From: Bacillota bacterium
GTDB taxonomy: Bacteria > Bacillota > Clostridia > Acetivibrionales > Acetivibrionaceae
DNA: 64,000 bases
Assembly (NCBI GenBank): GCA_023398495.1
Contig: JAEWSG010000118.1
Span: 16,581 to 80,580, forward strand
Reading direction: 5' to 3'
Made by a program: the position numbers and the translations under genes. The notes under the pieces were generated by a model, which did not search any database, was not told where the DNA came from, and worked only from the letters and a program-made list of their open reading frames with translations. Positions within the stretch are counted from its first letter, which is position 1, and each line of letters starts with the position of its first letter. Below, piece by piece: positions 26,930 through 36,452 of the stretch.

Positions 26930-26943
26930 CTTGAAACCTCCTC

Positions 26944-27678
26944 TTAGCTACCACTACCAAAGTATGTTTTTAAATACTCATAGTTATTTCCATATATTAC
27001 GCAAACCGAAATTATAAACTTCCTATTTTTTTCTATTGTACTTGGATGTACATTAACGATCTTCATAATATCCTTCATCGGAAAGTACTTTTTTCTTATA
27101 AGTTTATTATAAATCTCCCTGTTTCCAGCAATTTTACGTGCAATATCAACACACATTCTGATAGAATCCTTATGTTTTGGTGTATATTTATGTAAATCAT
27201 TTATATTTATTCCAAAGTCATTCAAGGCACCTGAATAATGTTTTATTTCCTGAAAAACTTCAATTCTGTCATATCTTGTCCAAGACTCATCCTGAAGATA
27301 TTTCTCGTGAAAACAATCTCCATCCGCCTCAAAATACGAAAAAGGCGTTTCTTTATTTTTAGAATTCAATCTAAAATGGTCAATTATCCTTCGCTTTATT
27401 ATCAACTCAGCAAAAGAAAAGAAATTAAACCCTTTTTTATTTTTATTGTTATCATATTTTTCAATTGCCTCATTAAATGCTATCAGACCAATACTGTATT
27501 CATCGCTGTTTTTTATGTCGATTTTACTTTTTGAAGAGTTAGAAAGCACTTTTATAACAAATGGAATATAATCTTTTATGAAATTTTCTCTAAGCTGGTT
27601 GTCCCCATCCTTTATTCTCTCTATTACGCTGGCCAGATCCTTCGTATCGGAACTATTGACAGCAAAAATACATATCAA
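26944..27678 (-). CDS. sigI: RNA polymerase sigma-I factor
   Basis: About 244 residues. Region 2 shows NFIKDYIPFVIKVLS, DEYSIGLIAFNEAIEKYD and FNFFSFAELIIKRRIIDHFR; the C-terminal region has FPMKDIMKIVNVHPSTIEKNRKFI, as in SigI proteins. GTG 27687 lies inside GAGGTGG; the TTG at 27678 has that site about eight bases upstream and is preferred. It forms an operon with the RsgI-type sensor. SigI factors of C. thermocellum and relatives switch on cellulosomal genes. I looked for the C-rich -35 and CGAA -10 of a self-regulated promoter and found only a CGAA near 27857-27860, without a matching -35. Confidence 0.92.
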   Translation of the reverse strand: MICIFAVNSSDTKDLASVIERIKDGDNQLRENFIKDYIPFVIKVLSNSSKSKIDIKNSDEYSIGLIAFNEAIEKYDNNKNKKGFNFFSFAELIIKRRIIDHFRLNSKNKETPFSYFEADGDCFHEKYLQDESWTRYDRIEVFQEIKHYSGALNDFGININDLHKYTPKHKDSIRMCVDIARKIAGNREIYNKLIRKKYFPMKDIMKIVNVHPSTIEKNRKFIISVCVIYGNNYEYLKTYFGSGS

Positions 27679-27747
27679 ATATACCACCTCTTCATGCTAC
27701 TGTTCCCCTTTAAGAAGATAAACTTACAATTGCTGGATAAACATTTC

Positions 27748-27850
27748 TATATAAATCGTGAAAATGATTTTACAATGACAAATTCATTTTCCACGATAAA
27801 AATTCAAGGAAATTGAAGTGCTATGTATAATCTTTATCGCGTTCAATATA
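27748..27850 (-). repeat. Dispersed intergenic repeat, family A, copy 1
   Basis: About 103 bases upstream of sigI. Shares with the other five copies the blocks TATTGAACGCGATAAAG, ACTTCAATTTCCTTGA, ATCGTGAAAAT and TCATTTTCACGAT (family orientation). Two stem-loops can form: TTGAAGTGCGAT with ATCGCGTTCAA, and CGTGAAAAT with ATTTTCACG. Confidence 0.85.
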
Positions 27851-28084
27851 TATGTTTCGCAAAAAACATTTTATACTACTAATATCGTACCTTAAACACG
27901 CTCAAAATAAAAGTATGTTTTATATATTATAACTTATTATCAAAGCCTTATATAGTAATTCGCTATAAAAATTTTTTTCGTCGAGAATCTAAACTTTATC
28001 TCTTCATTTTTAAGAACAGCTGATATTTTACTATAAATTTCCCATATAGCAGGAAAACAGAGTTAATAAAATAAATATAATTAA

Positions 28085-28140
28085 GAACTAAAAAAAGAAC
28101 CCCTTTCTTAACATTATGTATATGCAAAGAAAGCGGTTTA
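28085..28140 (-). terminator. Orphan terminator-like hairpin, possible small-RNA end
   Basis: On the minus strand AACCGCTTTCTT pairs with AAGAAAGGGGTT (one mismatch), followed by CTTTTTTT. No credible minus-strand gene lies between it and the divergent gene at 28370. It could end a small RNA starting near 28180-28360, where a TATAAT (minus strand, near 28170) occurs. Apart from repeat A copy 1 and this hairpin, I see nothing in 27679-28369. Confidence 0.45.
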
Positions 28141-28369
28141 TAAGGGAAAAAGGAAGTACCCAATAAATTATAGCCCTTAGACAAGTGGCTTAAGAATGCT
28201 CACTAGAGTTATAATTTACTTCAAATACTTTCCTATATATTATATTCGCCGATATTTGTTTTTTAGTTCCCACAAAATAATTTTTTTAGTTATTTATTTT
28301 TGTTTTACTCGTTTCTAAGCAAGATTATGTTGGTATAAATTATTAACAATATTAACTGGAGGGGATAAA

Positions 28370-28687
28370 ATGAAGACAACTGAACTTTTGGTTTCGAACT
28401 TAAGCATCACAGAAGATGATTATAATTATAAGGGAATTTTTACTTTAAGCAATAAAGACAAATCTGTCAGCGTTGATCTTGCAGAACTTGAAATTACCAC
28501 TAAACTAGATGAACTCAAAACCTTTTTTGGTTTGGAAGATGACAATGAAATAATCAGAGAAACTATTTTAAAGATGGTAATTGAAAATTCGTCAATCAGT
28601 TCGAGAATGAATCAAGGAGAGAGCTACAACGAAAATACTAAAAAGAAAGATCTCGAAAGACTTGCAAACTCATTGGATATGTCATAG
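28370..28687 (+). CDS. Small hypothetical protein
   Basis: 105 residues, acidic, with no signal peptide or membrane segment. A strong ribosome site (GGAGGGG, six bases before ATG) and a terminator at 28716-28756 show a real single-gene unit. The middle has a helical stretch (TTKLDELKTFFGLEDDNEIIRETILKMV in part) and the tail is polar. I do not recognise the family. It is one of few plus-strand genes here and is divergent from sigI. Confidence 0.75.
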   Translation: MKTTELLVSNLSITEDDYNYKGIFTLSNKDKSVSVDLAELEITTKLDELKTFFGLEDDNEIIRETILKMVIENSSISSRMNQGESYNENTKKKDLERLANSLDMS

Positions 28688-28715
28688 AAAACGCAACTTG
28701 AAGATACAAAATACA

Positions 28716-28756
28716 AATCCTGGAAAAGTTTATTTAATTCTTCTCCAGGATTTTTT
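28716..28756 (+). terminator. Terminator between convergent genes
   Basis: AATCCTGGA (28716-28724) pairs with TCCAGGATT (28744-28752), followed by TTTTTT on the plus strand. Confidence 0.8.
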
Positions 28757-28764
28757 ATTATTAC

Positions 28765-29787
28765 TTACACAGAAAGGTTCCACCGTTCAAACGCAGTCTT
28801 TAAAATATACGAAACCATTTTATCGTAACCAACATCATTTAGTTTGCAGCACTGTGCAAAAGTTCCTTCAGGATGTAATGAATCGTCTGCATTAAACTCC
28901 AGAAAATAGTGCTTCCCACAATCATCCATACGTACATCAAAGGTACCATAGTCAACAGGCAGTAGCATTTCATAGACCTTGTCACAATCAGATTTTATTT
29001 GTTTATACTCCGCCAGGTTTATATTCCTTCTGACCTGATAATAATTACCGTTTAACTTGGCATTAAAATAAACAAACTCATTCTTCAGTGATGAACCGTC
29101 CGGGTTTAAATACTCCAGCATACCGACAAACTTTTTATTTTGATTTCCTATACAAACAACCTTAAACTCTTTCCCTGAAATAAACTTTTCAATAATTAAA
29201 GGTGTGTTAAAAGTACAATTGATAGCTTCAATTTTTGCATATAGCTCTTCTTTGTTATATGCAACTGCATTAGCATTAATACCAATTGAATTACCTTCAA
29301 AGGCTGGTTTGATTATAAGAGGAAATTCCGGCAGTACAATATCCTGCAGGCTAGAAGTGTCCTCGATATAAACCCATGGCGGTGTTGGTATATTTATCTT
29401 GTCCCATAAAGCTTTCATAAGATGTTTATTCTGGCAAACCAGCTTTGTATAAGGATCTGCTCCACAATACGGGATACCTGTCGCTTCAAAAATTGCAGGT
29501 GTAACTGACAGTCTGAACCTCTTCCTAAAGCCTCTGGAGAGGTTAAATATAAAATCCACCTGCTTCTTGACAATACTCATATTTGAAACAATATCGGAAG
29601 GAGTACCAAGGATTCTTACTTCGAAACCCATATTACGTATTGCACCGACAATTGAATCAATCTCCTCCTGCTCTCTCCAGTGATATAAAACATCAATATT
29701 TACATGCTCCTTCTTAACTATAGTGCTCGCAGCTTTAAGTGCATCCTCCCTTGACTCAAACACAATTCCAATAGTGTTAATCTTCAA
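28765..29787 (-). CDS. ATP-grasp ligase of the D-alanine-D-alanine ligase type
   Basis: 340 residues. ATP-grasp features: ATGIPYCGADPYTKLVCQNKHLMK, PLIIKPAFEGNSIGI, a FISGKEFKVVCIG grasp strand, and the Mg-binding end DYGTFDVRMDDCGKHYFLEFNADDSLHPEG. The N-terminal Rossmann-like part (NTIGIVFESREDALKAA) differs from housekeeping Ddl, and the genes around it are not cell-wall genes. Members of this branch join an acid to an amine using ATP, releasing ADP; they make dipeptides or natural-product amides as well as D-Ala-D-Ala. Its substrate cannot be read from the sequence. It is monocistronic. Confidence 0.85.
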   Translation of the reverse strand: MKINTIGIVFESREDALKAASTIVKKEHVNIDVLYHWREQEEIDSIVGAIRNMGFEVRILGTPSDIVSNMSIVKKQVDFIFNLSRGFRKRFRLSVTPAIFEATGIPYCGADPYTKLVCQNKHLMKALWDKINIPTPPWVYIEDTSSLQDIVLPEFPLIIKPAFEGNSIGINANAVAYNKEELYAKIEAINCTFNTPLIIEKFISGKEFKVVCIGNQNKKFVGMLEYLNPDGSSLKNEFVYFNAKLNGNYYQVRRNINLAEYKQIKSDCDKVYEMLLPVDYGTFDVRMDDCGKHYFLEFNADDSLHPEGTFAQCCKLNDVGYDKMVSYILKTAFERWNLSV

Positions 29788-29855
29788 CCTGCACCCCCCA
29801 TTTCAGGTTTCTTTAACCCTTTTTTCTGCCCCTATTCTTACTATTCTTACTATGT

Positions 29856-31211
29856 TTATTTTTTTGACTTATGCTTTGTATAAAATAAAACTATAGAAAC
29901 CAAAGCTGAAACAAATATTATAGCACCTGCTACTAAGAAAATGTATAATAAATTGATGCTGTCATTTTCCTTTTTATTGTCAGGCTCCCCGGAATTCTCG
30001 GGTTCTTCACCTGTTACATTATCCTTAGGCTCTATATCGACAAGAATTTCTATAGATTTAAAATCACAGGTTACTCTCACAAGTGCTTGTCCCTCACTAA
30101 CAGCCTTCATTGTACCATCTTTTTCTACAGTTAGTATATCGTCTCCTCCAACAACTTCATATAAAGCAGTACCCGTTACATCAACAAAATCTCCAAAAGG
30201 GTAACTCTGTGTAATCTTTAAAGGCCTACTCTCTCCTGCCTTCAAACTTATTTTATCAACTTCTGCACTGATATTGCCAAGCTTACTCCACTTAACTCCA
30301 TCCTCTGAGTTAAGAATTATTCCTTCATCTCCAACTATAACAAACTTATCCTGCGAATAAATACTATCCTTTAGAACCCTTCTTGTGACCTTGGCTTCCC
30401 TCTTCCAGTCATGACCATCCGGTGAGGATAAAATATTTCCTCCGTGACCTGCTGCAAAAAACTTGGTGCCGGTCCACACTACAGTATAAATACACTCTGA
30501 AATATCCATTCCTTCCTGTATAAGTATAGACTCAACCTTTTCATCCTGAGTAAAAGTTGTCCCATCAAGAGATGACCATATACTTAAATGATCACCAACC
30601 ACTACATATTTCTCACCATTCCATCCTACATCAGTAAACATGGTGGTTGAAGAAGGTTCTGCTTTTATATTATCCCAAGTTATACCATCTGCGGAAGTAA
30701 GAATGAGCATTCCTCCCCCAACAGCTATGTACCTGCCATTTACCCATCTAACCCTGTAAATACCCTCAGCTGTTGCCATTCTCCTTTGTACCCATTTCTC
30801 TCCGTCCTTTGAAACTAAAATAGTACCGTCATATCCTGCCGCAATAAATTCGTTACCACTACTTGCAACACCATATATATCAACCCCACCGTCAATTTCT
30901 ACTTTTGTCCAAGCGATACCATCATTAGAATTCAGGATGGTGCCATTATCTCCTACAGCTATGAACTTTCCCATTGCCCAAACTATTCCGTTCAGCTTTT
31001 CTTTTACAGGAGCCGTTCTTTTATTCCATACAATCCCATCTCCAGATGTAATTATAAACCCATCATATCCCACTGCTACATACAAACCCGAATCACTACG
31101 GGCTATGCCTTGTAAATCCGGAACCTGATTAGTCTGTGCAAATACAACAATACCGGAAATAAGAAGTACAAGCACTATCAGTACAGCTGCAAGCTTTTTC
31201 ATTGATTTCAC
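29856..31211 (-). CDS. Surface beta-propeller-like repeat protein with C-terminal membrane anchor
   Basis: 451 residues. Signal peptide (1-25), then about seven repeats with a period near 41 (for example FIAVGDNGTILNSNDGIAWTK), a pattern like BNR/Asp-box or YCF48-type propellers. Residues 305-395 form a Big-2-like domain (KISLKAGESRPLKITQSYP, LVRVTCDF). A Glu/Asn linker and a C-terminal helix (LLYIFLVAGAIIFVSALVSI) followed by Lys/His anchor it in the membrane. Probably displayed outside the cell; ligand unknown. Single gene. Confidence 0.78.
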   Translation of the reverse strand: MKSMKKLAAVLIVLVLLISGIVVFAQTNQVPDLQGIARSDSGLYVAVGYDGFIITSGDGIVWNKRTAPVKEKLNGIVWAMGKFIAVGDNGTILNSNDGIAWTKVEIDGGVDIYGVASSGNEFIAAGYDGTILVSKDGEKWVQRRMATAEGIYRVRWVNGRYIAVGGGMLILTSADGITWDNIKAEPSSTTMFTDVGWNGEKYVVVGDHLSIWSSLDGTTFTQDEKVESILIQEGMDISECIYTVVWTGTKFFAAGHGGNILSSPDGHDWKREAKVTRRVLKDSIYSQDKFVIVGDEGIILNSEDGVKWSKLGNISAEVDKISLKAGESRPLKITQSYPFGDFVDVTGTALYEVVGGDDILTVEKDGTMKAVSEGQALVRVTCDFKSIEILVDIEPKDNVTGEEPENSGEPDNKKENDSINLLYIFLVAGAIIFVSALVSIVLFYTKHKSKK

Positions 31212-31423
31212 TCCTATAAATATTTATGAGTAGTTATAGATAACATTTGTATGATATGTAAATTTAACTTTAGTGTAAGTTATCTATATATTCAATTTTA
31301 ACATATAACAGAAAATTTTGTTATATCGCCAATGTAATTTAATGATATTGTTGTATTCTATTCTAACAAATAGTTTATTTTACACCTACCATCTGCTTTC
31401 GGCATCATTACGTAAAGAATGTG

Positions 31424-32113
31424 TTAGTACTCCGTTTTTTTATTAATATAAAGGCTTCCATCACTTTGCAATTCGGCATATAATACTTCTTTTATGAAAC
31501 TTATACCTGCTTGTTTTAATTGTGTGTCAAGCCATTCCAAACTTTTACCTGTTTCATAAAGATTATCTTTAACCAGCTTACCATCGACAATAATTTCCGT
31601 CGGAATATACAAAAAATTATTTTGCGGTAGATTCAAATCTTTTCTTGTAACCTGCTCCTTATCCTGCTTTTTAAGTACGCTTAACTGGCCGTTCGGCTCC
31701 AAAATTGCATATTCAACATCGTTTATTGAAAAGACGTTGTTTGTACGAAGCAACATAGTTAAGTCATCAATATTAAGCCTTTGTGAAGAAAGCTTATCCC
31801 TTATAATTTCTCCCTTTTTTATGACAATAGTTGGTTCACCGTCAAGAAGCACCCTAGCTTTTGACGATTTTAGACTGATATACTCTACCATTAAAGTAAA
31901 TATCGCCCATGAGGTAAGTCCTGTTATTCCATCGCTTATCCGAATATCCCTATGAACAACCATATCACCTGCTATATTGCCTAAAGCAATTCCTGTGATA
32001 TAAGTAAAAATTGTGAGTTGTCCCATCTGTTTTTTCCCGAGGATACGAGTCAGAAAGAGCAATACAAAAAATCCTACACTTGTCCTCAACAATGTTTCTA
32101 ATATGTTATTCAT
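31424..32113 (-). CDS. YetF-family (DUF421) membrane protein
   Basis: 229 residues: three N-terminal membrane helices (the family start reads LRTSVGFFVLLFLTRILGKKQMGQLTIFTYITGIALGNIAG) and a cytoplasmic alpha/beta domain with LLDGEPTIVIKKGEI, and DDLTMLLRTNNVFSINDVEYAILEPNG. The family is common in spore-formers and its biochemical role is not settled. A second member lies at 32750-33463 with a DUF4363 protein between, a grouping seen in many clostridia. The gap between this gene and DUF4363 carries repeats B and A. Confidence 0.9.
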   Translation of the reverse strand: MNNILETLLRTSVGFFVLLFLTRILGKKQMGQLTIFTYITGIALGNIAGDMVVHRDIRISDGITGLTSWAIFTLMVEYISLKSSKARVLLDGEPTIVIKKGEIIRDKLSSQRLNIDDLTMLLRTNNVFSINDVEYAILEPNGQLSVLKKQDKEQVTRKDLNLPQNNFLYIPTEIIVDGKLVKDNLYETGKSLEWLDTQLKQAGISFIKEVLYAELQSDGSLYINKKTEY

Positions 32114-32136
32114 AGTTGTTCTCCTAATTAATTATT

Positions 32137-32250
32137 TACTAGTGCTTTTTAACATTACTGATTTCTAGTCTTTCATAATGTTAAAAATGTACTTCATCTG
32201 TTTTAAGCCTCGCATGATCTATAATTTAATTCTGTTAAGAGGCACTAGTA
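32137..32250 (-). repeat. MITE-like repeat, family B, copy with perfect ends
   Basis: 114 bases bounded by perfect 9-bp inverted ends (TACTAGTGC / GCACTAGTA). Its reverse complement matches 44195-44304 along the full length, sharing GCGAGGCTTA, AACAGATGAAGT and GTAATGTTAAAAAGCACTA. Confidence 0.85.
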
Positions 32251-32254
32251 CTAC

Positions 32255-32357
32255 TATATAAATTGTGAAATTGATCTTACAATGACAAATTGAATTTTCA
32301 CGATAATACTCCAAGGAAATTGAAGTGCGATGTAAAATCTTTATCGCGTTCAATATA
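32255..32357 (-). repeat. Dispersed intergenic repeat, family A, copy 2
   Basis: About 103 bases, starting five bases after the family B copy. Same blocks as copy 1: AAGGAAATTGAAGTGCGAT, TAAAATCTTTATCGCG and TTCAATATA, and the CACGAT hairpin region. Confidence 0.88.
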
Positions 32358-32374
32358 GGCTTCAATTTAAAAGC

Positions 32375-32734
32375 TCAGAGCGAACCAATATTTTTCCATA
32401 CTTCCTCAACCAATAGTACAGTTGCCAATGAATTTCCCTTTTCCTTTGCTCCAATATATGCTTCTAGCTTTACAAAATCTTCCTCTACGCTATTAACATA
32501 GTCATGATCAATATCCACCTGAAAAAGTGGCTTTAACTGTTTCCAGCTTTTTCTGGAATCTTCAAGACTAGATGCAGCTTTTTCCCATTCTTCATTCTGA
32601 ATATACACTTTTGTCTGTTCCAAATAATTTGAGAAACCTGACCTCCTGTCAATAGGCTTTTGAAAAAGCGCACATGAACAGACATTAGCCAGAATTCCTA
32701 TAGTCAGCATTATATATATAATCCTTCTAATCAA
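32375..32734 (-). CDS. DUF4363-family exported protein
   Basis: 119 residues with an N-terminal hydrophobic export segment (IYIMLTIGILANVCSC; the Cys may be lipidated but the lipobox is poor), then a helical domain with the family-like EEWEKAASSLEDSRKSWKQLKP. DUF4363 genes often sit beside YetF genes, as here between two of them. The upstream YetF stop is 15 bases away. Function unknown. Confidence 0.8.
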   Translation of the reverse strand: MIRRIIYIMLTIGILANVCSCALFQKPIDRRSGFSNYLEQTKVYIQNEEWEKAASSLEDSRKSWKQLKPLFQVDIDHDYVNSVEEDFVKLEAYIGAKEKGNSLATVLLVEEVWKNIGSL

Positions 32735-32749
32735 CTCATTACCTCCTGC

Positions 32750-33463
32750 TTAATTTATTGTAGAAATTACATAATAAGGTTTATCACCCTTTAAATCTAT
32801 ATAAAGATTTCCTTTCGTATCAAGCTGTGCAAGTGATACCTCATATATATCATTAATACTTCTTTTTTCTAACTGGTGAAACAGCCATGCAATAGAAAGG
32901 TTCAGAGACCGGAGTTCATCCTTTTGCACAACACCGTCCATAATCAAAACCTTTGGTAGCCCATCATATTGGGTGGTTATATTTAGGTCGCCTGGCGTAA
33001 CAGGCTGCTTTTGTGATTTTTTTTGTACACTGATTTTACCACCAGGTTCAAATAAAGCAAATTCTACATCTGCAATGTTAAATACACCTTGCACCCGAAG
33101 TTCTGACAATAACTCATCTATAGGAATACGAATTTTACCTAAATTTTTGTCAAGTATCTTACCATTTTCAACAACAACTGTAGCTTCTCCATCTATAACT
33201 TTTCGAAGCTGGGCACTTCGTATTCCTAATGCCGCAAGTATAATGGCCAAAATTGCCCAGGTTGCCATCCCCGCCAATGTAGCTGTTGTATTCTCATTTA
33301 CCTGCACCGAAAGGGTCGAAGCAATAGAACCTATTGTAATACCAACAACATAATCAAAAAAAGTAAGCTGAGATACTTGCTGTTTACCTAACAAACGCAC
33401 CAAAAACAGCAAAGTAAAAAAGGCAATTATGGATCTTATAACAACAACAAGTATAATAGGCAT
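32750..33463 (-). CDS. YetF-family (DUF421) membrane protein
   Basis: 237 residues, with three membrane helices (VVVIRSIIAFFTLLFLVRLLGKQ, and VVGITIGSIAS) and the C-terminal cytoplasmic domain (VIDGEATVVVENGKIL, ELLSELRVQGVFNIADVEFALFEPGG). It is a paralogue of the 31424-32113 gene with which it brackets DUF4363; the three were probably one transcript before repeats A and B entered the second gap. Role unsettled. Confidence 0.9.
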   Translation of the reverse strand: MPIILVVVIRSIIAFFTLLFLVRLLGKQQVSQLTFFDYVVGITIGSIASTLSVQVNENTTATLAGMATWAILAIILAALGIRSAQLRKVIDGEATVVVENGKILDKNLGKIRIPIDELLSELRVQGVFNIADVEFALFEPGGKISVQKKSQKQPVTPGDLNITTQYDGLPKVLIMDGVVQKDELRSLNLSIAWLFHQLEKRSINDIYEVSLAQLDTKGNLYIDLKGDKPYYVISTIN

Positions 33464-33615
33464 GTATGAAACTCCTCCACTCTTTATAAAAGCTTGGAAT
33501 TAAATTTTAAACAGTATATTTATACTATATTATTTCCTTATAGAAATTTATTATTGGCTACATCAACATAATGTAGTAATTTACATATTTTCACATATCA
33601 TTATTCTCAAAACAA

Positions 33616-33648
33616 AAAGAGCACGATGAGTTTATCACCATGCTCTTT
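33616..33648 (-). terminator. Terminator of ppdK
   Basis: AAAGAGCA...TGCTCTTT hairpin with TTGTTTTG following on the minus strand, 34 bases past the ppdK stop. Confidence 0.75.
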
Positions 33649-33681
33649 GTAATAATTTTAACTATCATGCCTTAAAACTAT

Positions 33682-36324
33682 TTACTTCTGACCTAAGTCG
33701 CCTTCTTTTTTTATAGCGGCCTGAGCAGCAGCAAGTCTTGCTATAGGCACACGGAACGGCGAACACGACACATAATTCAGTCCGGCTTTATGGCAGAACT
33801 CCACGGAAGATGGATCTCCGCCATGCTCTCCGCATATACCGAGCTTTATATCCGGTCTTGTCTGTTTACCCAGCTTTGCAGCCATCTCAACAAGTTTACC
33901 TACACCATTCTGATCCAGCCTTGCAAATGGGTCTTGCTCATAAATCTTTTTATTGTAATACTCTTCAAGGAATTTACCCGCATCATCACGGCTGAAACCA
34001 AAAGTCATCTGAGTGAGGTCATTTGTTCCAAAAGAGAAGAATTCTGCTTCTTTGGCTATCTCGTCAGCGGTAATCGCAGCTCTAGGAATCTCAATCATTG
34101 TCCCAACCTTGTAATCAAGCTTAACGCCGGCTTTTTCAATAACCTCATTTGCTGTCTTCACAACAACATCTTTAACGTACTTCAATTCTTTAATCTCACC
34201 AACTAATGGAATCATTATTTCCGGTATAACATTCATGCCCTGATTATTGACATTTATCGCAGCTTCAACAACTGCCCTTGTCTGCATTTCAGCAATTTCA
34301 GGGTAAGTAACCGCCAAGCGGCATCCTCTGTGTCCCATCATTGGGTTGAACTCATGAAGGTCTGCGACAATTCCTTTTAAGTCTTCAAAACTCATCCCCA
34401 TCTCTTTTGCAAGAACTGAGATATCCTCATCAGCCTGCGGAAGGAATTCATGAAGTGGAGGATCCAAAAATCTTATTGTTACAGGATATCCCTTCATTTC
34501 CCTGAACAGTCCTTCAAAGTCTCCTCTTTGCATTGGAAGCAGTTTATCGAGTGCCTTTCTTCTTTGTTCTTCAGTTCTTGCAACGATCATTTCTCTCATT
34601 GCAGGAATCCTGTCAGCATCAAAAAACATATGCTCTGTCCGACAAAGTCCGATCCCCTCTGCACCAAACTTCATAGCCTGTGCAGCATCAGCAGGTGTAT
34701 CAGCATTTGTCCTGACCTTTAAGGTTCTCAGTTCGTCAGCCCAACCCATTAATGTGGAAAAGTCACCTGTCATTTCAGGATCAACTGTAGGTAAACGCTC
34801 ACCATATACATTACCGGTTGAACCATTGAGAGAAATCCAATCTCCCTCACCATATTTCTTGCCGTTTTTATCAATAAAATACTTTTCTTCTTCGTTTATT
34901 TTTACATCATTACATCCCGCTACACAGCAAATACCCATACCACGTGCAACAACCGCTGCGTGTGATGTCATACCGCCACGTCCTGTAAGTATTCCCTTTG
35001 AAACATGCATACCTTCGATGTCCTCAGGAGATGTCTCAAGTCTTACAAGAACAACAAACTCCTCACCGTTTTTGTAAGCATTAACCGCGTCTTCAGCTTC
35101 AAAATACACTTTCCCTGTAGCAGCTCCTGGTGATGCCGGCAATCCTTTTGCAACAGGTACAGCAGCTTTTAATGCCGCAGGTTCAAAATTGGGGTGCAGA
35201 AGTGCATCAAGCTGTTTGGGGTCAACCTTCATAACAGCTTCTTCCTTTGTTGCCATCCCCTCTGAAACCAAGTCAACAGCAATTCTTAAAGCAGCTGCAG
35301 CAGTTCTTTTACCATTTCTGGTCTGCAGCATAAACAGTTTACCTTTTTCAATTGTAAACTCCATGTCCTGCATATCCCCATAATGCTTTTCAAGCTTTTG
35401 TGCAATATCTATAAATTGATTGTATGCATCTGGGTTAATTTCTTTGAGTTGATCAATGGATTGAGGAGTTCTGATACCTGCAACAACATCTTCACCCTGT
35501 GCATTCATCAGGAATTCTCCATAAAGCTTCTTTTCTCCTGTAGAAGGGTTTCTTGTGAAAGCAACACCTGTACCGGAGTCATTTCCCATATTTCCATAAA
35601 CCATTTCCTGAACATTAACAGCGGTACCCCAGTCAGCAGGAATATCATTGAGTCTTCTATAAACTATAGCTCTTGGATTGTCCCATGAACGAAAAACTGC
35701 TTTAACAGCTTCCATTAACTGAACTTTAGGATCTTGTGGGAAATCAAATCCCTTTTCTTTCTTGAAGAGTTCTTTATATCTTCTGACAACTTCCTTTAAA
35801 TTATCTGCTGTCAAATCAGTATCAAAATTGGCACCATTCTCTTCCTTAACAGTTTCAAGTATCTTTTCAAACTTTGGTTTTTCCACGTCCATTACTACGT
35901 CACTAAACATCTGAATAAATCTTCTATAGCTGTCAAAAGCAAACCTTACATTGTCAGTAAGTTTTGCTAGACCCTCAACAACCATATCATTAAGCCCCAA
36001 ATTCAGTATTGTATCCATCATACCCGGCATGGAGGCTCTTGAACCAGATCTTACTGAAACTAAAAAAGGATTGTTCGGATCACCAAACTTCTTACCTACA
36101 ATTCCTTCGGTCTTTGACATCATTGTATAAATTTCTTCTTCTATCTCTTTAGCTATAACCTTACCATCCTGATAATACCTGGTACATGCCTCGGTAGTAA
36201 CTGTAAACCCTCTTGGCACAGGAAGGCCTAATCCCGTCATTTCTGCCAGGTTAGCCCCTTTGCCGCCAAGCAGGTTTCTCATTGAAGCGTTTCCTTCGTT
36301 AAAAAGATATACGTACTTTGCCAT
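33682..36324 (-). CDS. ppdK: Pyruvate, phosphate dikinase
   Basis: 880 residues, full length for the family. It interconverts pyruvate, ATP and Pi with PEP, AMP and PPi. Nucleotide domain at the N-terminus (GGKGANLAEMTGLGLPVPRGFTVT, and SVRSGSRASMPGMMDTILNLG); phosphohistidine domain with GGMTSHAAVVARGMG (catalytic His in TSHAAV); C-terminal PEP/pyruvate barrel with GICGEHGGDPSSVEF holding the Cys-Gly-Glu-His active segment. In cellulolytic clostridia that lack pyruvate kinase activity it supports PPi-linked glycolysis. Single gene, with its own promoter and terminator. Confidence 0.97.
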   Translation of the reverse strand: MAKYVYLFNEGNASMRNLLGGKGANLAEMTGLGLPVPRGFTVTTEACTRYYQDGKVIAKEIEEEIYTMMSKTEGIVGKKFGDPNNPFLVSVRSGSRASMPGMMDTILNLGLNDMVVEGLAKLTDNVRFAFDSYRRFIQMFSDVVMDVEKPKFEKILETVKEENGANFDTDLTADNLKEVVRRYKELFKKEKGFDFPQDPKVQLMEAVKAVFRSWDNPRAIVYRRLNDIPADWGTAVNVQEMVYGNMGNDSGTGVAFTRNPSTGEKKLYGEFLMNAQGEDVVAGIRTPQSIDQLKEINPDAYNQFIDIAQKLEKHYGDMQDMEFTIEKGKLFMLQTRNGKRTAAAALRIAVDLVSEGMATKEEAVMKVDPKQLDALLHPNFEPAALKAAVPVAKGLPASPGAATGKVYFEAEDAVNAYKNGEEFVVLVRLETSPEDIEGMHVSKGILTGRGGMTSHAAVVARGMGICCVAGCNDVKINEEEKYFIDKNGKKYGEGDWISLNGSTGNVYGERLPTVDPEMTGDFSTLMGWADELRTLKVRTNADTPADAAQAMKFGAEGIGLCRTEHMFFDADRIPAMREMIVARTEEQRRKALDKLLPMQRGDFEGLFREMKGYPVTIRFLDPPLHEFLPQADEDISVLAKEMGMSFEDLKGIVADLHEFNPMMGHRGCRLAVTYPEIAEMQTRAVVEAAINVNNQGMNVIPEIMIPLVGEIKELKYVKDVVVKTANEVIEKAGVKLDYKVGTMIEIPRAAITADEIAKEAEFFSFGTNDLTQMTFGFSRDDAGKFLEEYYNKKIYEQDPFARLDQNGVGKLVEMAAKLGKQTRPDIKLGICGEHGGDPSSVEFCHKAGLNYVSCSPFRVPIARLAAAQAAIKKEGDLGQK

Positions 36325-36452
36325 AAAAAAAACCCTCCCATTTGCTTTTTTGTGTATTATTTATGTTCTATATTGCAGAAATGTATATTAAATATACTTT
36401 TCTTACTTCTTGTATATGGGTTATTATGGAAACTGTTTTTCTGACCATACTA

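Noticed and set aside
27996..28184. 62-codon minus-strand open frame
   Set aside because: It spans the orphan terminator hairpin and begins at a TTG without a ribosome site.
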